In this document: positions 7,672-16,379 of the stretch, piece by piece
Position numbering within the stretch: the stretch's first letter is position 1
Layout: every line of letters starts with the position of its first letter
From: Helcococcus sueciensis DSM 17243
Lineage (GTDB): Bacteria; Bacillota; Clostridia; Tissierellales; Peptoniphilaceae
DNA: 64,000 nt
NCBI RefSeq assembly: GCF_000423145.1
Contig: NZ_AUHK01000008.1
Location: forward strand, 1-64,000
Direction: 5' to 3'
Program-made: the position numbers and the translations under genes
Notes under the pieces: model-generated
What the model was told of the DNA's origin: nothing
Seen by the model: the letters and a program-made list of their open reading frames with translations, nothing else
The model's database searches: none

Positions 7672-8481
7672 ATGAATTTATTAGAAAAACATAGAAAAAC
7701 ATTTAATACTGATAAACCAATTATCGGATGCGTACACTTGACAGCAATGCCTGGTACACCTTATTACGATAAAAGCTACTCTATTGAAGAACAAATAGAG
7801 AGAGCAAAAAGAGAAGCTAAAATATTACAAGATTTAGGATTTGACGCAATAGTTTTTGCTAATGAAGCTGATAGACCTTATCTAACAGAAGTTGGTCCTG
7901 AAGTAATCGCTAATTATGTAAGAATCGCTTCTGCTGTCATAGAAGATATAAAAATCCCATATGGATGCGGAGTTTTAATAGATCCAAAAGCAACAATCGC
8001 TGTCGCTAATGCAATAGGTGCAAAATTCGTAAGAACTTATGTATCTAATTCTTATGAAACAACTTTTGGGCTTCAAAGATTTCATCCTGGAGAAATTTTC
8101 AGATATAAAAAGATGATAGAAGCAGATGATGTATCTATTTATACTTATTTTGAAGCACACGCTGGTGTAGAACTAGACACTAGAGATATATTAGATCAAA
8201 TATCTAGCGCTTTCGTTTCAATGCCAATTAGCGGTATGCTCATAGGCGGACCAAGAGCTGGATTACCTCCTAAAGTATCTAAAATGGCCGAAGTGAAAAA
8301 TAAATATCCAGATTATCCATTAATTATGGGTAGCGGATCAAATAAAGATAATATAAAAGAAATGTTAGAATATTGTGATGGAGTTATCGTTGGTACAACA
8401 ATAAAGAAAGATCAATATCTATATAATGAAATTGATTATGACAGAGCTAAAGAATTTATCGAAGCTGCAAAAGGAAAATAA
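7672..8481 (+). CDS. BtpA/SgcQ-family TIM-barrel protein
   Basis: 269 residues. GCVHLTAMPGTPYYD near the N terminus, a central GEIFRYKKMI region and the C-terminal phosphate-binding-type loop GVIVGTTIKKD match the BtpA/SgcQ family, predicted (beta/alpha)8 barrels related to phosphate-binding enzymes. BtpA was first linked to photosystem I accumulation in cyanobacteria; bacterial homologues such as E. coli SgcQ sit in PTS operons and have no settled reaction. As last gene of this PTS operon it presumably acts on the imported sugar phosphate, for example as an aldolase or isomerase; that is inference. AGGAGG precedes the ATG by 5 bases. A long-armed terminator follows at 8556. Confidence 0.85.
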   Translation: MNLLEKHRKTFNTDKPIIGCVHLTAMPGTPYYDKSYSIEEQIERAKREAKILQDLGFDAIVFANEADRPYLTEVGPEVIANYVRIASAVIEDIKIPYGCGVLIDPKATIAVANAIGAKFVRTYVSNSYETTFGLQRFHPGEIFRYKKMIEADDVSIYTYFEAHAGVELDTRDILDQISSAFVSMPISGMLIGGPRAGLPPKVSKMAEVKNKYPDYPLIMGSGSNKDNIKEMLEYCDGVIVGTTIKKDQYLYNEIDYDRAKEFIEAAKGK

Positions 8482-8555
8482 TCAAACTCATAATTTAAAA
8501 ACTTCCAATATCTATTTTTATTTTGATAAATGGATATTCAATTTAATATAAATTA

Positions 8556-8640
8556 ACCTGTTTGTTAAATAAATCAAAAAAAAGTAAGCTACTCTTCATT
8601 TATTATTTTTTGATAACAACTTTAACAAACAGGTCTTTTT
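8556..8640 (+). terminator. Long-loop terminator of the mannose-family PTS operon
   Basis: Perfect 14-bp outer stem (8556-8569 with 8621-8634, ACCTGTTTGTTAAA and its complement) closed over a 51-base region that holds a second stem (8573-8581 with 8605-8613). A T-run follows directly. Confidence 0.75.
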
Positions 8641-8656
8641 ATTTATTATACATATT

Positions 8657-8694
8657 AAAAAAAAGCGTATCAGAATTATATTGGTCCTGATACG
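8657..8694 (-). terminator. Terminator of the prolyl-tRNA editing pseudogene
   Basis: 9-bp perfect stem (8665-8673 with 8686-8694, GCGTATCAG/CTGATACGC), followed on the minus strand by eight T. Confidence 0.8.
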
Positions 8695-8718
8695 CCATAA
8701 AAAAATACTATAAATATC

Positions 8719-9212
8719 CTACAACTCAACAATATTTACTTCATATCCAATATTGTCAAAATATTTGAATAAATCTTTAGTCTTTATAAACATTGTTTTT
8801 TCATTTGTATTTGGGTGAAATGTCATTATTTCTTCATATATAATTTCCTTATCCATATAGATTTTTACATCTTCATCATCATTATTTAGAAGACCAAAAG
8901 GTGATACCCCCCGGCTCTAGCTTCATTTTTTCATAAAGACTATTTTCTGAAGCCATTTTTATTTGCTTTTCGCCGACAATTTCTTTAAATTTATCCATGT
9001 CCACTCTCTAATAGTCGTCCATAATCACAAGATAAAAATTTTTCTTTTTCTTATTAGTTAAAAACATAGTTTTAATTTTAGTTTTAGTTCTAACACCGAC
9101 CATTCCTTCAATGAATTTATCAGCTTGCTCTATAGTTAAGGCTGGCTTATGTTCAACTATATCATATTTCTATACTTAACTCCTTCAACTTATCTACTAC
9201 TTGTTCAAACAT
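8719..9212 (-). pseudogene. Prolyl-tRNA editing protein (ProX/YbaK-EbsC type), multiply disrupted
   Basis: No single frame is long, but joining three frames gives a recognisable ProX-type deacylase, which in life clears mischarged aminoacyl-tRNA(Pro). Segments in order: MFEQVVDKLKELSIE from ATG 9210-9212; after a frame change near 9165, EHKPALTIEQADKF and TKTKIKTMFLTNKKKKNFYL, then an in-frame TAG at 9008-9010 inside MDDY-RVDMDKFKEIVGEKQ; then a second frameshift in the C-run 8907-8912 just before SPFGLLNNDDEDVKIYMDKE and HPNTNEKTMFIKTKDL to TAG 8719-8721. At least three independent lesions mean the gene is dead, although its terminator survives. Confidence 0.85.
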
Positions 9213-9345
9213 TAATACCGCCTATATCACAATATAGTTATAATTATATCATTCTTGTAAAGTTTCGTACATTTTTATTTATTAGTAAATATTGAAAATT
9301 AAACTTCTGTAGATATATTTAAATAAATTTTATGGAGAGATCAAA

Positions 9346-10974
9346 CTATTTTCTAATTACTATCGCTTGATAAGCTTTTAATTTTTTAATGTTAAAATCA
9401 TCATAATTATTTATCAATATTTCACCTTCATTATATTTTTTGATAATTTCCTCAGAAATTTCTAAATCCATCTCCTCCTCTGTAAAATTAAGCATAACAA
9501 GTATGGATTCATCTTCATATATACGTTCAAATGCATACGTTTGATAAATAGAATCTATTTTTTTATATTTTCCATGAGAAATAGTTTTATGATTTTTCCT
9601 TAGTTTAATAAGCTCTTGATAATATTTATAAATGGATTTTTGACTATTTAAATCCCTATCATAAAAATTACTCACCTTACCAAAACTTATCCAAGGCTCA
9701 ACTGTTGAGAACCCATAATATGGAGAATTTTCTTCCCAAGCTACGGGAGTTCTACCATCATCTCTAGATCTTTCAGAAATTATATGAAGTGCCTCTTTTG
9801 GAGTTTTACCTTCATCAAGCAATATATTGTAATAATTTTGACTTTCAACATCAATATATTCTTCAATTCTTTCAAATCTTGGATTTGATGTACCAATTTC
9901 TTCCCCTTGATAAATATAAGGAGTTCCTCTCATCATATGTGTCAATGTAGCAATCAATGTTGCTGATTCATAATGGTAATTTATATCATCAGTAAATCTT
10001 GAAATAGCCCTTGGTTGATCATGATTGTTGAAGAACCAAGCAGACCATCCATCATGTTCTTGCATGGTTGTTTGCCATTCATCAAATAGACCAAATAACT
10101 CATCCCATCTAATCTGGTCAAGAACCCATTTTTGACCATCTTTATAATCTACCTTTAAATGGTGGAAATTAAATACCATGGATAATTCTTTCTCATCCGG
10201 ATTTGAGTAAAGAATACAATTATCTATAGATGTAGAACTCATTTCTCCAACAGTAATCAGTTCACTAAATCCACCTTCACGTGCAAGTTCTTTCAAATAT
10301 TTGTGAACATTTGGCCCATCCGTATAAAATCTTCTTCCATCCCCTTCATAATCATCTTCAAAGATTTCAGGTTTTGATATTAGATTTACAACATCAAGTC
10401 TAAACCCTGATACACCTTTTGATTTCCAAAAATCAACTACATCATATATTTCTCTTCTTAAATCTGGATTATCCCAGTTTAAATCAGCCTGTTTCACATG
10501 GAATAGGTGTAGATACCATTTATCAAGATTATCAACATATTCCCAGGCACTTCCGCCAAATTTTGATAACCAATTTGTTGGAGCTCCATCATTTGATTCT
10601 TTAAATATATAATAGTCTTGATGTTTTTTATCACCGCTTAGAGCTTTTTGAAACCATTCATGCTCAGTTGAAGTATGATTAAACACCATATCAAGCATAA
10701 TTTCAATTCCAAGTGATTTAGCCGTATTCATCATTTCATCAAAATCATCAAAATCTCCAAATAAAGGATCGATAGATTTGTAATCTGCTACATCATATCC
10801 ATTATCATATTGAGGGGACTTAAAAAAAGGTGTAATCCATACAATATCAACTCCCAAATCTTTTAATTGAGGAAGTCTTTTTGTTATACCTTTCAAATCA
10901 CCTATGCCATCACCGTCTGTATCTTGAAATGATTTAATATATATTTGATAAACTACTTTATCCTTAAAATCCAT
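9346..10974 (-). CDS. treA: Trehalose-6-phosphate hydrolase (GH13 alpha-glucosidase)
   Basis: 542 residues of the GH13 oligo-1,6-glucosidase/TreA subfamily. The four conserved regions are visible: MLDMVFNHT, GFRLDVVNL with nucleophile Asp194, VGEMSST with acid/base Glu244, and FNNHDQPR with Asp319. The protein is cytoplasmic, with no signal peptide. The family also contains isomaltases, but the location directly after a trehalose-type PTS gene and TreR-type regulator makes trehalose 6-phosphate the likely substrate, giving glucose and glucose 6-phosphate. It follows treP by 68 bases, with a hairpin between them that may tune the ratio of the two products. Confidence 0.88.
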   Translation of the reverse strand: MDFKDKVVYQIYIKSFQDTDGDGIGDLKGITKRLPQLKDLGVDIVWITPFFKSPQYDNGYDVADYKSIDPLFGDFDDFDEMMNTAKSLGIEIMLDMVFNHTSTEHEWFQKALSGDKKHQDYYIFKESNDGAPTNWLSKFGGSAWEYVDNLDKWYLHLFHVKQADLNWDNPDLRREIYDVVDFWKSKGVSGFRLDVVNLISKPEIFEDDYEGDGRRFYTDGPNVHKYLKELAREGGFSELITVGEMSSTSIDNCILYSNPDEKELSMVFNFHHLKVDYKDGQKWVLDQIRWDELFGLFDEWQTTMQEHDGWSAWFFNNHDQPRAISRFTDDINYHYESATLIATLTHMMRGTPYIYQGEEIGTSNPRFERIEEYIDVESQNYYNILLDEGKTPKEALHIISERSRDDGRTPVAWEENSPYYGFSTVEPWISFGKVSNFYDRDLNSQKSIYKYYQELIKLRKNHKTISHGKYKKIDSIYQTYAFERIYEDESILVMLNFTEEEMDLEISEEIIKKYNEGEILINNYDDFNIKKLKAYQAIVIRK

Positions 10975-10999
10975 ATTTACTCCAATCTTCTACTAAAAC

Positions 11000-11023
11000 G
11001 AGGAGTTCTAAAATGAACTCCTC
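11000..11023 (-). terminator. Intercistronic hairpin between treP and treA
   Basis: Perfect 9-bp stem GAGGAGTTC/GAACTCCTC with a 6-base loop, followed on the minus strand by only four T. It could be a leaky terminator or a 3' stabiliser for treP; treA has no other obvious promoter. Confidence 0.55.
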
Positions 11024-11042
11024 ATCTTTTACATCTTAAATT

Positions 11043-12509
11043 CTATATCATTTTAGCTTTTTGTCTTTTTGAGAAAAGAACTGTTAATACGAATGTTACA
11101 GCGATTGAAATTAACATAGCTACAAAGAATGTTGGCCATTTATTGAATGGGAATGATAATATTCCTGGAATACCACCAACACCTATTGAAAGAGCACCAG
11201 TATTTGTAATTACTGAGAATAATCCTGCAAGTGATGAACCAATCATAGCTGCTAAGAATGGATATCTATATTTAATATTTACACCGAACATAGCCGGTTC
11301 TGTAACACCAAGCCAAGCAGAAATCCAAGCTGGAACTCCCACTTCTTTAATTGCTGTATTTCCTCTATTTATAAATAATGTTGCAGCAACTGCTGTACCT
11401 TGAGCTATATTTGATAAAGCAATCATTGGCCATAATAATGTTGTACCTTGTTGTGTAGCAGTTGTTGTAGAATTAATCAATTCTAAATCTATCGCATTTG
11501 TCATATGATGAAGACCAGTAATAACAAGTGGTGAATAGAAGAATCCAAACACTGCTGCAAATAACCAGTTAAGTGTAGATGTAAGTCCTTTATATACTAC
11601 TGAAGATATTGCAGAACCAATCTTCCAACCAATTGGTCCAAGTATAGTATGAGCTACAATAATTGAAATTAATAGTGCAAAGAATGGTACAAATATCATC
11701 TGTACTGCATCCGGTATAATCTTCTTAAAGAATCTTTCTAGATATGAAAGAGTGAAACCTGCAAGCATAGCGGGTATAACTTGCGCTTGATAACCTATCA
11801 TATTTATTTTTGTAAATCCAAAGTCCCAAAATGGCACTGTTCCTTCTTCAACCGCTTTAGCAACATCATATGCATTTAAAAGTTGTGAGGATACTAATGT
11901 TATACCTAAAACAATACCTAAAATTTGAGTAGTACCCATTTTTCTAGTTACTGACCATGTAATACCCACTGGTAAGAAATGGAATATAGCCTCACCAGGT
12001 AACCATAGGAAGTGGTTTACACCATTCCAAAATGTTGACATTTGAACGATAGTTTGTTTTCCTTCTCTTAATGTAAATTCTCCAAGTTCATTAAACATTG
12101 GAACAGCTTCTAAAATATTTCTAAAACCTAAAATCAAACCACCTACAACAATCGCTGGTATTATTGGAGCGAATATTTCTGCAAGTGTTGACATTATTCT
12201 TTGAAGTGCTGTTTGATTTGATTTAGCATCAACTTTTGCCTGTTCTTTTGAAACTCCCTCAAGTCCTGAAACTTCTTTAAAGTCATTATAAAATAGGTCT
12301 ACTTCATTACCAATTATAACTTGATATTGTCCAGCTTGAGTAAAACTTCCCTTTACTGATTTGAGTTTTTCTATCTCTTCTGTATTTGTTTTAGATTCGT
12401 CAAATAATACAAATCTCATTCTTGTAACACAGTGTGAAACAGCTTTGATATTTTCCTTTCCACCAACTAGCTCTAAAAGCTTTTTGGCATCTTGACTATA
12501 TTTTCCCAT
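11043..12509 (-). CDS. treP: PTS trehalose-specific EIIBC component
   Basis: 488 residues. An N-terminal EIIB domain (about 1-90) carries the phospho-cysteine in SHCVTRMRFVLFDE; a short linker is followed by a glucose-superfamily EIIC membrane domain from about residue 105. EIIC landmarks such as PAIVVGGLILGFRNIL and the late GVTEPAMFGVN loop are present. There is no fused EIIA, so a separate glucose-type EIIA must serve it. It imports trehalose as trehalose 6-phosphate for the hydrolase downstream. The ribosome site AGGAGG is clear, and a palindromic operator lies immediately upstream at 12525-12538. Confidence 0.9.
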   Translation of the reverse strand: MGKYSQDAKKLLELVGGKENIKAVSHCVTRMRFVLFDESKTNTEEIEKLKSVKGSFTQAGQYQVIIGNEVDLFYNDFKEVSGLEGVSKEQAKVDAKSNQTALQRIMSTLAEIFAPIIPAIVVGGLILGFRNILEAVPMFNELGEFTLREGKQTIVQMSTFWNGVNHFLWLPGEAIFHFLPVGITWSVTRKMGTTQILGIVLGITLVSSQLLNAYDVAKAVEEGTVPFWDFGFTKINMIGYQAQVIPAMLAGFTLSYLERFFKKIIPDAVQMIFVPFFALLISIIVAHTILGPIGWKIGSAISSVVYKGLTSTLNWLFAAVFGFFYSPLVITGLHHMTNAIDLELINSTTTATQQGTTLLWPMIALSNIAQGTAVAATLFINRGNTAIKEVGVPAWISAWLGVTEPAMFGVNIKYRYPFLAAMIGSSLAGLFSVITNTGALSIGVGGIPGILSFPFNKWPTFFVAMLISIAVTFVLTVLFSKRQKAKMI

Positions 12510-12524
12510 ATTTCCTCCTTTTAA

Positions 12525-12538
12525 CTTGTACGTACTAG
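12525..12538. promoter_or_regulatory. Probable TreR operator upstream of treP
   Basis: CTTGTACGTACTAG is a 14-bp palindrome with one mismatched pair. It resembles the TTGTATATACAA-type operators of GntR-family TreR regulators and lies between the ribosome site of treP and a possible -10 region near 12553-12561. Confidence 0.6.
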
Positions 12539-12582
12539 TCTTGTTGAGTCGATATTATCATACGAGAAAATATATTACAATA

Positions 12583-12596
12583 TGAAATCCTTTACA
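12583..12596 (+). promoter_or_regulatory. cre-like site upstream of treP
   Basis: TGAAATCCTTTACA agrees with TGWAANCGNTNWCA at 13 of 14 positions; the mismatch is in the central CG, which weakens the case. It lies at the -35 side of the treP promoter region and overlaps the end of treR. Confidence 0.35.
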
Positions 12597-12598
12597 TT

Positions 12599-13294
12599 TT
12601 ATCTTGTTGCATATGCTTCAAATCTAAATTTACTGTGTCTATGTTTAGATATCGTTGATTGAAATAGTTTTCCATCTTTTGTAAATGTGTAAGATTCAAT
12701 ATTTACAAGCAAATCATCTTCATCTACTCCTAAAATTTCCATATCTAAACTTGTAGGTTTTTCTACAGTCACGATTTTTTTAGCATATCCTATCTCTACA
12801 CCCAATTTTGTTTCAATAAATTCATAAATACTATTTTCACAAATTTTCTTAGTTAGCCCTGGTATCAAATCACCATCAAGATAGTCTATGTCAAGGACAT
12901 TCTTCTCTCCATCCATTGATCTTAATCTTACGACTTTTACACAATTATCAAAATGAGATGAAAAATCATTTTCTTCCTTATAACCATATTCAAGAAAAAC
13001 TACTTTAGTTTTAGCTTTCAAACCATTTCTGATATTTAATTCTTTAAATGACTCAATCTTTGAAGTTGGAAAAGTATATTTATTTCTAAGTTTTACTGTA
13101 GCCTGTCTTCCTCTGCTTTTTTCAATATAATTATTTTGTTCTAATAGCGAAGTCGCTTTTCTTACAGTATCTCTAGAGCATTTATATTTCATTTGTAATT
13201 GCGATTCAGAAGGGATATTTTCTCCCACTTTCAATTTATTCGATTCAATCTTTTCTTTAAAATCTTCATAAATTTTTTTGTATAAAGCTTTCAT
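12599..13294 (-). CDS. treR: GntR-family trehalose operon regulator
   Basis: 231 residues: an N-terminal winged helix of the GntR type (KVGENIPSESQLQMKYKCSRDTVRKAT, cited here only as its key SESQL and SRDTVRKA parts) and a C-terminal UTRA effector domain (about 90-230). TreR-type repressors sense trehalose 6-phosphate. It is the first gene of the tre group and is separated from treP by 89 bases holding the operator and a likely promoter, so treP-treA can be induced independently of the regulator. Identification as TreR rests on context plus overall similarity in length and domain plan. Confidence 0.82.
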   Translation of the reverse strand: MKALYKKIYEDFKEKIESNKLKVGENIPSESQLQMKYKCSRDTVRKATSLLEQNNYIEKSRGRQATVKLRNKYTFPTSKIESFKELNIRNGLKAKTKVVFLEYGYKEENDFSSHFDNCVKVVRLRSMDGEKNVLDIDYLDGDLIPGLTKKICENSIYEFIETKLGVEIGYAKKIVTVEKPTSLDMEILGVDEDDLLVNIESYTFTKDGKLFQSTISKHRHSKFRFEAYATR

Positions 13295-13472
13295 ATCTTC
13301 CCCTTCTTAGAATATTTATCCTTTTAAATCTAATCTTAATGTCTATATAATTTAGCACTTTTAAAAATCATTTTTATTAATATATATTATATCAATAAAA
13401 TAGCATGTTTTCTGACAAAGCACTTATATATTTGTAATTATTAGAATTGATGCGTTTTTATCACGATAAAGC

Positions 13473-13502
13473 AAAAAGAAGATAGAGCTAATTCTATCTT
13501 CT
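13473..13502 (-). terminator. Terminator after the MATE gene
   Basis: 10-bp perfect stem AGAAGATAGA/TCTATCTTCT (13477-13486 with 13493-13502), followed on the minus strand by five T. It would end the whole pentose-type operon. Confidence 0.8.
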
Positions 13503-13511
13503 AAATTCTAA

Positions 13512-14840
13512 CTAAGCTATTTCCAATTTCTTAAATTTTCTATATATATAATATCCATATAAATCCGCTACGAACCATCCAATTACTATACTAATCCATA
13601 TACCAAATGTACCATAATATACATGTAAAATATTCGCAAGTAGCACTCTTAGCCCTAGTGATATTACAGTTAGTATTATGGACTGTTTTCCCCTAGATAA
13701 TCCTCTATAATATCCATACCATAAGAAAAGTATTCCTATTCCTATGTAAAATACACCTTCTGTCCTTAGATAATTGACTCCTACTTTTAATACTTCTATT
13801 TCACTTTCTTTTACAAAAATAAGCATAAGATTTTCAGCAAAAATATATACCAATATCGATGAAATTAAACAAAATATAATAGAAACTAACATGGATAATT
13901 TAAGTCCTTTATCTATTCTTTCTTTGTTATTTGCTCCATTATTTTGTGCTACAAAACTTGCGAATGCATTCCCGAAATCTTGTGCTGGCATATATGCAAA
14001 AGCATCTATTTTTACTACTGTCGCAAATGCCGCCGACACTATAAGTCCATAACTATTTACCAATCCTTGTATCATCAATATTCCAAAATTCATAATCGAT
14101 TGTTGTATGGCTGTTAAACTAGAATTGTCAATTATATCCATTAAAACATACTTTTCAAATTCCATATGTTCTTTTTTAGGTAATAAATCTTTTCTTTTAA
14201 TTACCAAATACATTGTAATTCCTAATGATGCGAACACTTGAGCAATTATTGTTGCCCACGCCGCACCAGCTACTCCCATATTAAAATATTTAATAAAAGC
14301 ATAGTCTAAATAGATATTAATTAATGTAGAGCATATTAAAAAATATAGAGCAATTTTGGTATTACCTATCGATCTTAATATAGATGCTACAAAATTATAT
14401 AGAAATATAAAAAATATACCTATAAAAATTATACTCAGATATTCTCTAGTCATAACCAAAGCTTCACTAGGTATATTAATCCAAACTAATATTTTATCTA
14501 GTAAAAGATATGACAATATATTTAAAACCAAAGATACCACTAAAACAAAAATAAAAGAATTAAATATAGCACTCTTCAATTTATCATGAGAGTTGGCACC
14601 ATAATAATGAGAAAAAGATACACTTGCTCCCATAGTAAAGCCAATTATAATTGAGCTAATTAAAACCATTAAAGCATAAGAAGAACCCACCGCAGTCAAT
14701 GCGATATTCCCTAAAAGTTTCCCAACAATCAATGTATCAAATATATTGTACATTTGTTGAAATATATTCCCAATTATAATTGGTATAGAAAATAATATTA
14801 ATGATTTTAGTATATTTCCTTTAGTTAAATTTACTTCCAT
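13512..14840 (-). CDS. MATE-family efflux transporter
   Basis: 442 residues with about twelve hydrophobic segments in two similar halves. FSIPIIIGNIFQQMYNIFDT in the first helix and the following LIVGKLLGNIALTAVG are typical of DinF/NorM-like MATE proteins, which expel drugs or metabolites in exchange for Na+ or H+. The ATG is at 14838-14840, only 9 bases after the end of the kinase gene, so it appears to be the last gene of the GH172/ABC operon. Its presence in a sugar operon is unusual; it may export a toxic intermediate or simply benefit from the same promoter. Confidence 0.88.
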   Translation of the reverse strand: MEVNLTKGNILKSLILFSIPIIIGNIFQQMYNIFDTLIVGKLLGNIALTAVGSSYALMVLISSIIIGFTMGASVSFSHYYGANSHDKLKSAIFNSFIFVLVVSLVLNILSYLLLDKILVWINIPSEALVMTREYLSIIFIGIFFIFLYNFVASILRSIGNTKIALYFLICSTLINIYLDYAFIKYFNMGVAGAAWATIIAQVFASLGITMYLVIKRKDLLPKKEHMEFEKYVLMDIIDNSSLTAIQQSIMNFGILMIQGLVNSYGLIVSAAFATVVKIDAFAYMPAQDFGNAFASFVAQNNGANNKERIDKGLKLSMLVSIIFCLISSILVYIFAENLMLIFVKESEIEVLKVGVNYLRTEGVFYIGIGILFLWYGYYRGLSRGKQSIILTVISLGLRVLLANILHVYYGTFGIWISIVIGWFVADLYGYYIYRKFKKLEIA

Positions 14841-14849
14841 GATTTTCCC

Positions 14850-15764
14850 TTAAATTTTACTTATATATTCAAGCACATCTTCTAAATATGGTAGAGAAGG
14901 TATTGCTCCATCTTTTGTTACAGTTAGAGCCCCTACACAATTCGCAAATTCAACAGATTCTCCTAAACTTTTATCATTTACTAAACAATAAGCGAGCGCC
15001 CCATTAAATGAATCTCCGGCAGCAATCGTGTTTATAGCTTCTACATTTTGTGCTTCTATATATCCTCGTTCATCTTCCGTTAAATAAATCACGCCTTTAT
15101 CTCCTAAAGTTACTATAACATTATTAACACCTAAGTCTAACAATTTTTTAGCTGATTTGTATGCTTGATCAATGCTATCGATTTTATCACCAGTTAGAAT
15201 TCCTAATTCTGTTTCATTAGGTGTTAAATAAGTTACTTTACTTAACAATTCTTTACTTAACTTCTGGGCTGGAGCAGGATTTAACACAACAGGAACGCTT
15301 AAATCGTGAGCGATATTTATAGCCTCTTCCATAACTTCTAATTGCATCTCCAACTGTAAAACTAAAATCTTACTTCTTTTTATTTCGTTTCTAATTTTAT
15401 ATAAATCATCTAAATTATATTCAAGATTAGAACCTGGAATAACAATAATTCTGTTATCTCCATCATCCTCATTCACAACCATACCAACTCCAGTAGAAGA
15501 CTTGTTATTTATTAAAATATTATCACTATTAATATTTTCATTTTCTAGAACTTTTAAAAATGATTTTCCATGAACATCATCTCCAAGCATTCCAGCCATA
15601 CTCACATTAGCTCCTAGTCTACTTGCTGCTACAGCTTGATTTATACCTTTACCTCCAGGCATTATTTTTAGACTGTCTCCTATTATTGTTTCTCCTTTTA
15701 TTGGAGCTCTAGGCGTTTTAATTATATGGTCCATCATAAAACTACCAATAACTAATATATCCAT
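14850..15764 (-). CDS. Ribokinase-like PfkB sugar kinase
   Basis: 304 residues. PfkB signatures are intact: GGKGINQAVAASRLGANV near residue 37, PNETELGILTG in the middle, and the ATP/anion-hole motif AAGDSFNGALAY near residue 250 with its catalytic Asp. Ribokinases phosphorylate the 5-hydroxyl of D-ribose; some accept D-arabinose. Because the neighbouring gene encodes an arabinose-5-phosphate-isomerase-like protein, I infer that this kinase may make D-arabinose 5-phosphate. It lies 8 bases after the SIS gene with AGGAGG before the ATG. Confidence 0.88.
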   Translation of the reverse strand: MDILVIGSFMMDHIIKTPRAPIKGETIIGDSLKIMPGGKGINQAVAASRLGANVSMAGMLGDDVHGKSFLKVLENENINSDNILINNKSSTGVGMVVNEDDGDNRIIVIPGSNLEYNLDDLYKIRNEIKRSKILVLQLEMQLEVMEEAINIAHDLSVPVVLNPAPAQKLSKELLSKVTYLTPNETELGILTGDKIDSIDQAYKSAKKLLDLGVNNVIVTLGDKGVIYLTEDERGYIEAQNVEAINTIAAGDSFNGALAYCLVNDKSLGESVEFANCVGALTVTKDGAIPSLPYLEDVLEYISKI

Positions 15765-15772
15765 ATCTCCTC

Positions 15773-16366
15773 CTATTTTGATAATTTGTCTCCTAAACTT
15801 CCTCCTGGATGATAAAGATGAAAATCTTCTTTCTTAAATCCTTTTAACTCACTTAAAACACAAGCCAATGAATCTCCAATAACCAGCATAATGGTAGAAC
15901 TTGTAGTTGGAGCTAAGTCTAAATGATCAGCTTCTTTTTCATAACTATAACAAAGAGCTATATCAGTATTTTTAGCTAATGTCGAATTTTCAGAGCTAGA
16001 TATAGATATAGTTGGTATTTTCATTTTTCTTAAAGAATTTATAGTATTAAGAACCTCTTTAGTCTCACCACTATTTGAAAGCAATATAGCTACATCATTT
16101 TCTTGAATCATTCCTAAATCTCCATGTACAGCTTCAGTTGCATGAACAAATATGGATGGAGTACCTGTACTAGATATAGTTGCCGCCAATTTCGTTCCTA
16201 TATGTCCTGATTTCCCCACCCCTATAAATACTATTTTTCCCTTTGCATTTAGCATAAGATTGATTGCTTTTTCATACTCATCATTATATAAATTTTTAAG
16301 TTTTTCTAACTCTCTTACTTGAGCATCTGTATAGTCAATTAATTTTTCTATAATATTTTTTGACAT
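15773..16366 (-). CDS. SIS-domain sugar-phosphate isomerase, KdsD/GutQ/KpsF type
   Basis: 197 residues, a single SIS domain without the two CBS domains of KdsD. The sequence follows D-arabinose-5-phosphate isomerases closely: IGVGKSGHIGTKLAATISST, AVHGDLGM, NSGETKEV, EADHLDLAPTTSST and HPGGSLGDKL. The residues I recall as important in E. coli KdsD (Lys59, Glu111, Glu152, His193) correspond, at a constant offset of seven, to Lys52, Glu104, Glu145 and His186 here. The family interconverts D-ribulose 5-phosphate and D-arabinose 5-phosphate. Nothing else in the window belongs to Kdo synthesis, so a catabolic role is more likely. It sits between ABC permease and kinase genes in one operon. Confidence 0.85.
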   Translation of the reverse strand: MSKNIIEKLIDYTDAQVRELEKLKNLYNDEYEKAINLMLNAKGKIVFIGVGKSGHIGTKLAATISSTGTPSIFVHATEAVHGDLGMIQENDVAILLSNSGETKEVLNTINSLRKMKIPTISISSSENSTLAKNTDIALCYSYEKEADHLDLAPTTSSTIMLVIGDSLACVLSELKGFKKEDFHLYHPGGSLGDKLSK

Positions 16367-16379
16367 TTTTTCTCCTATT

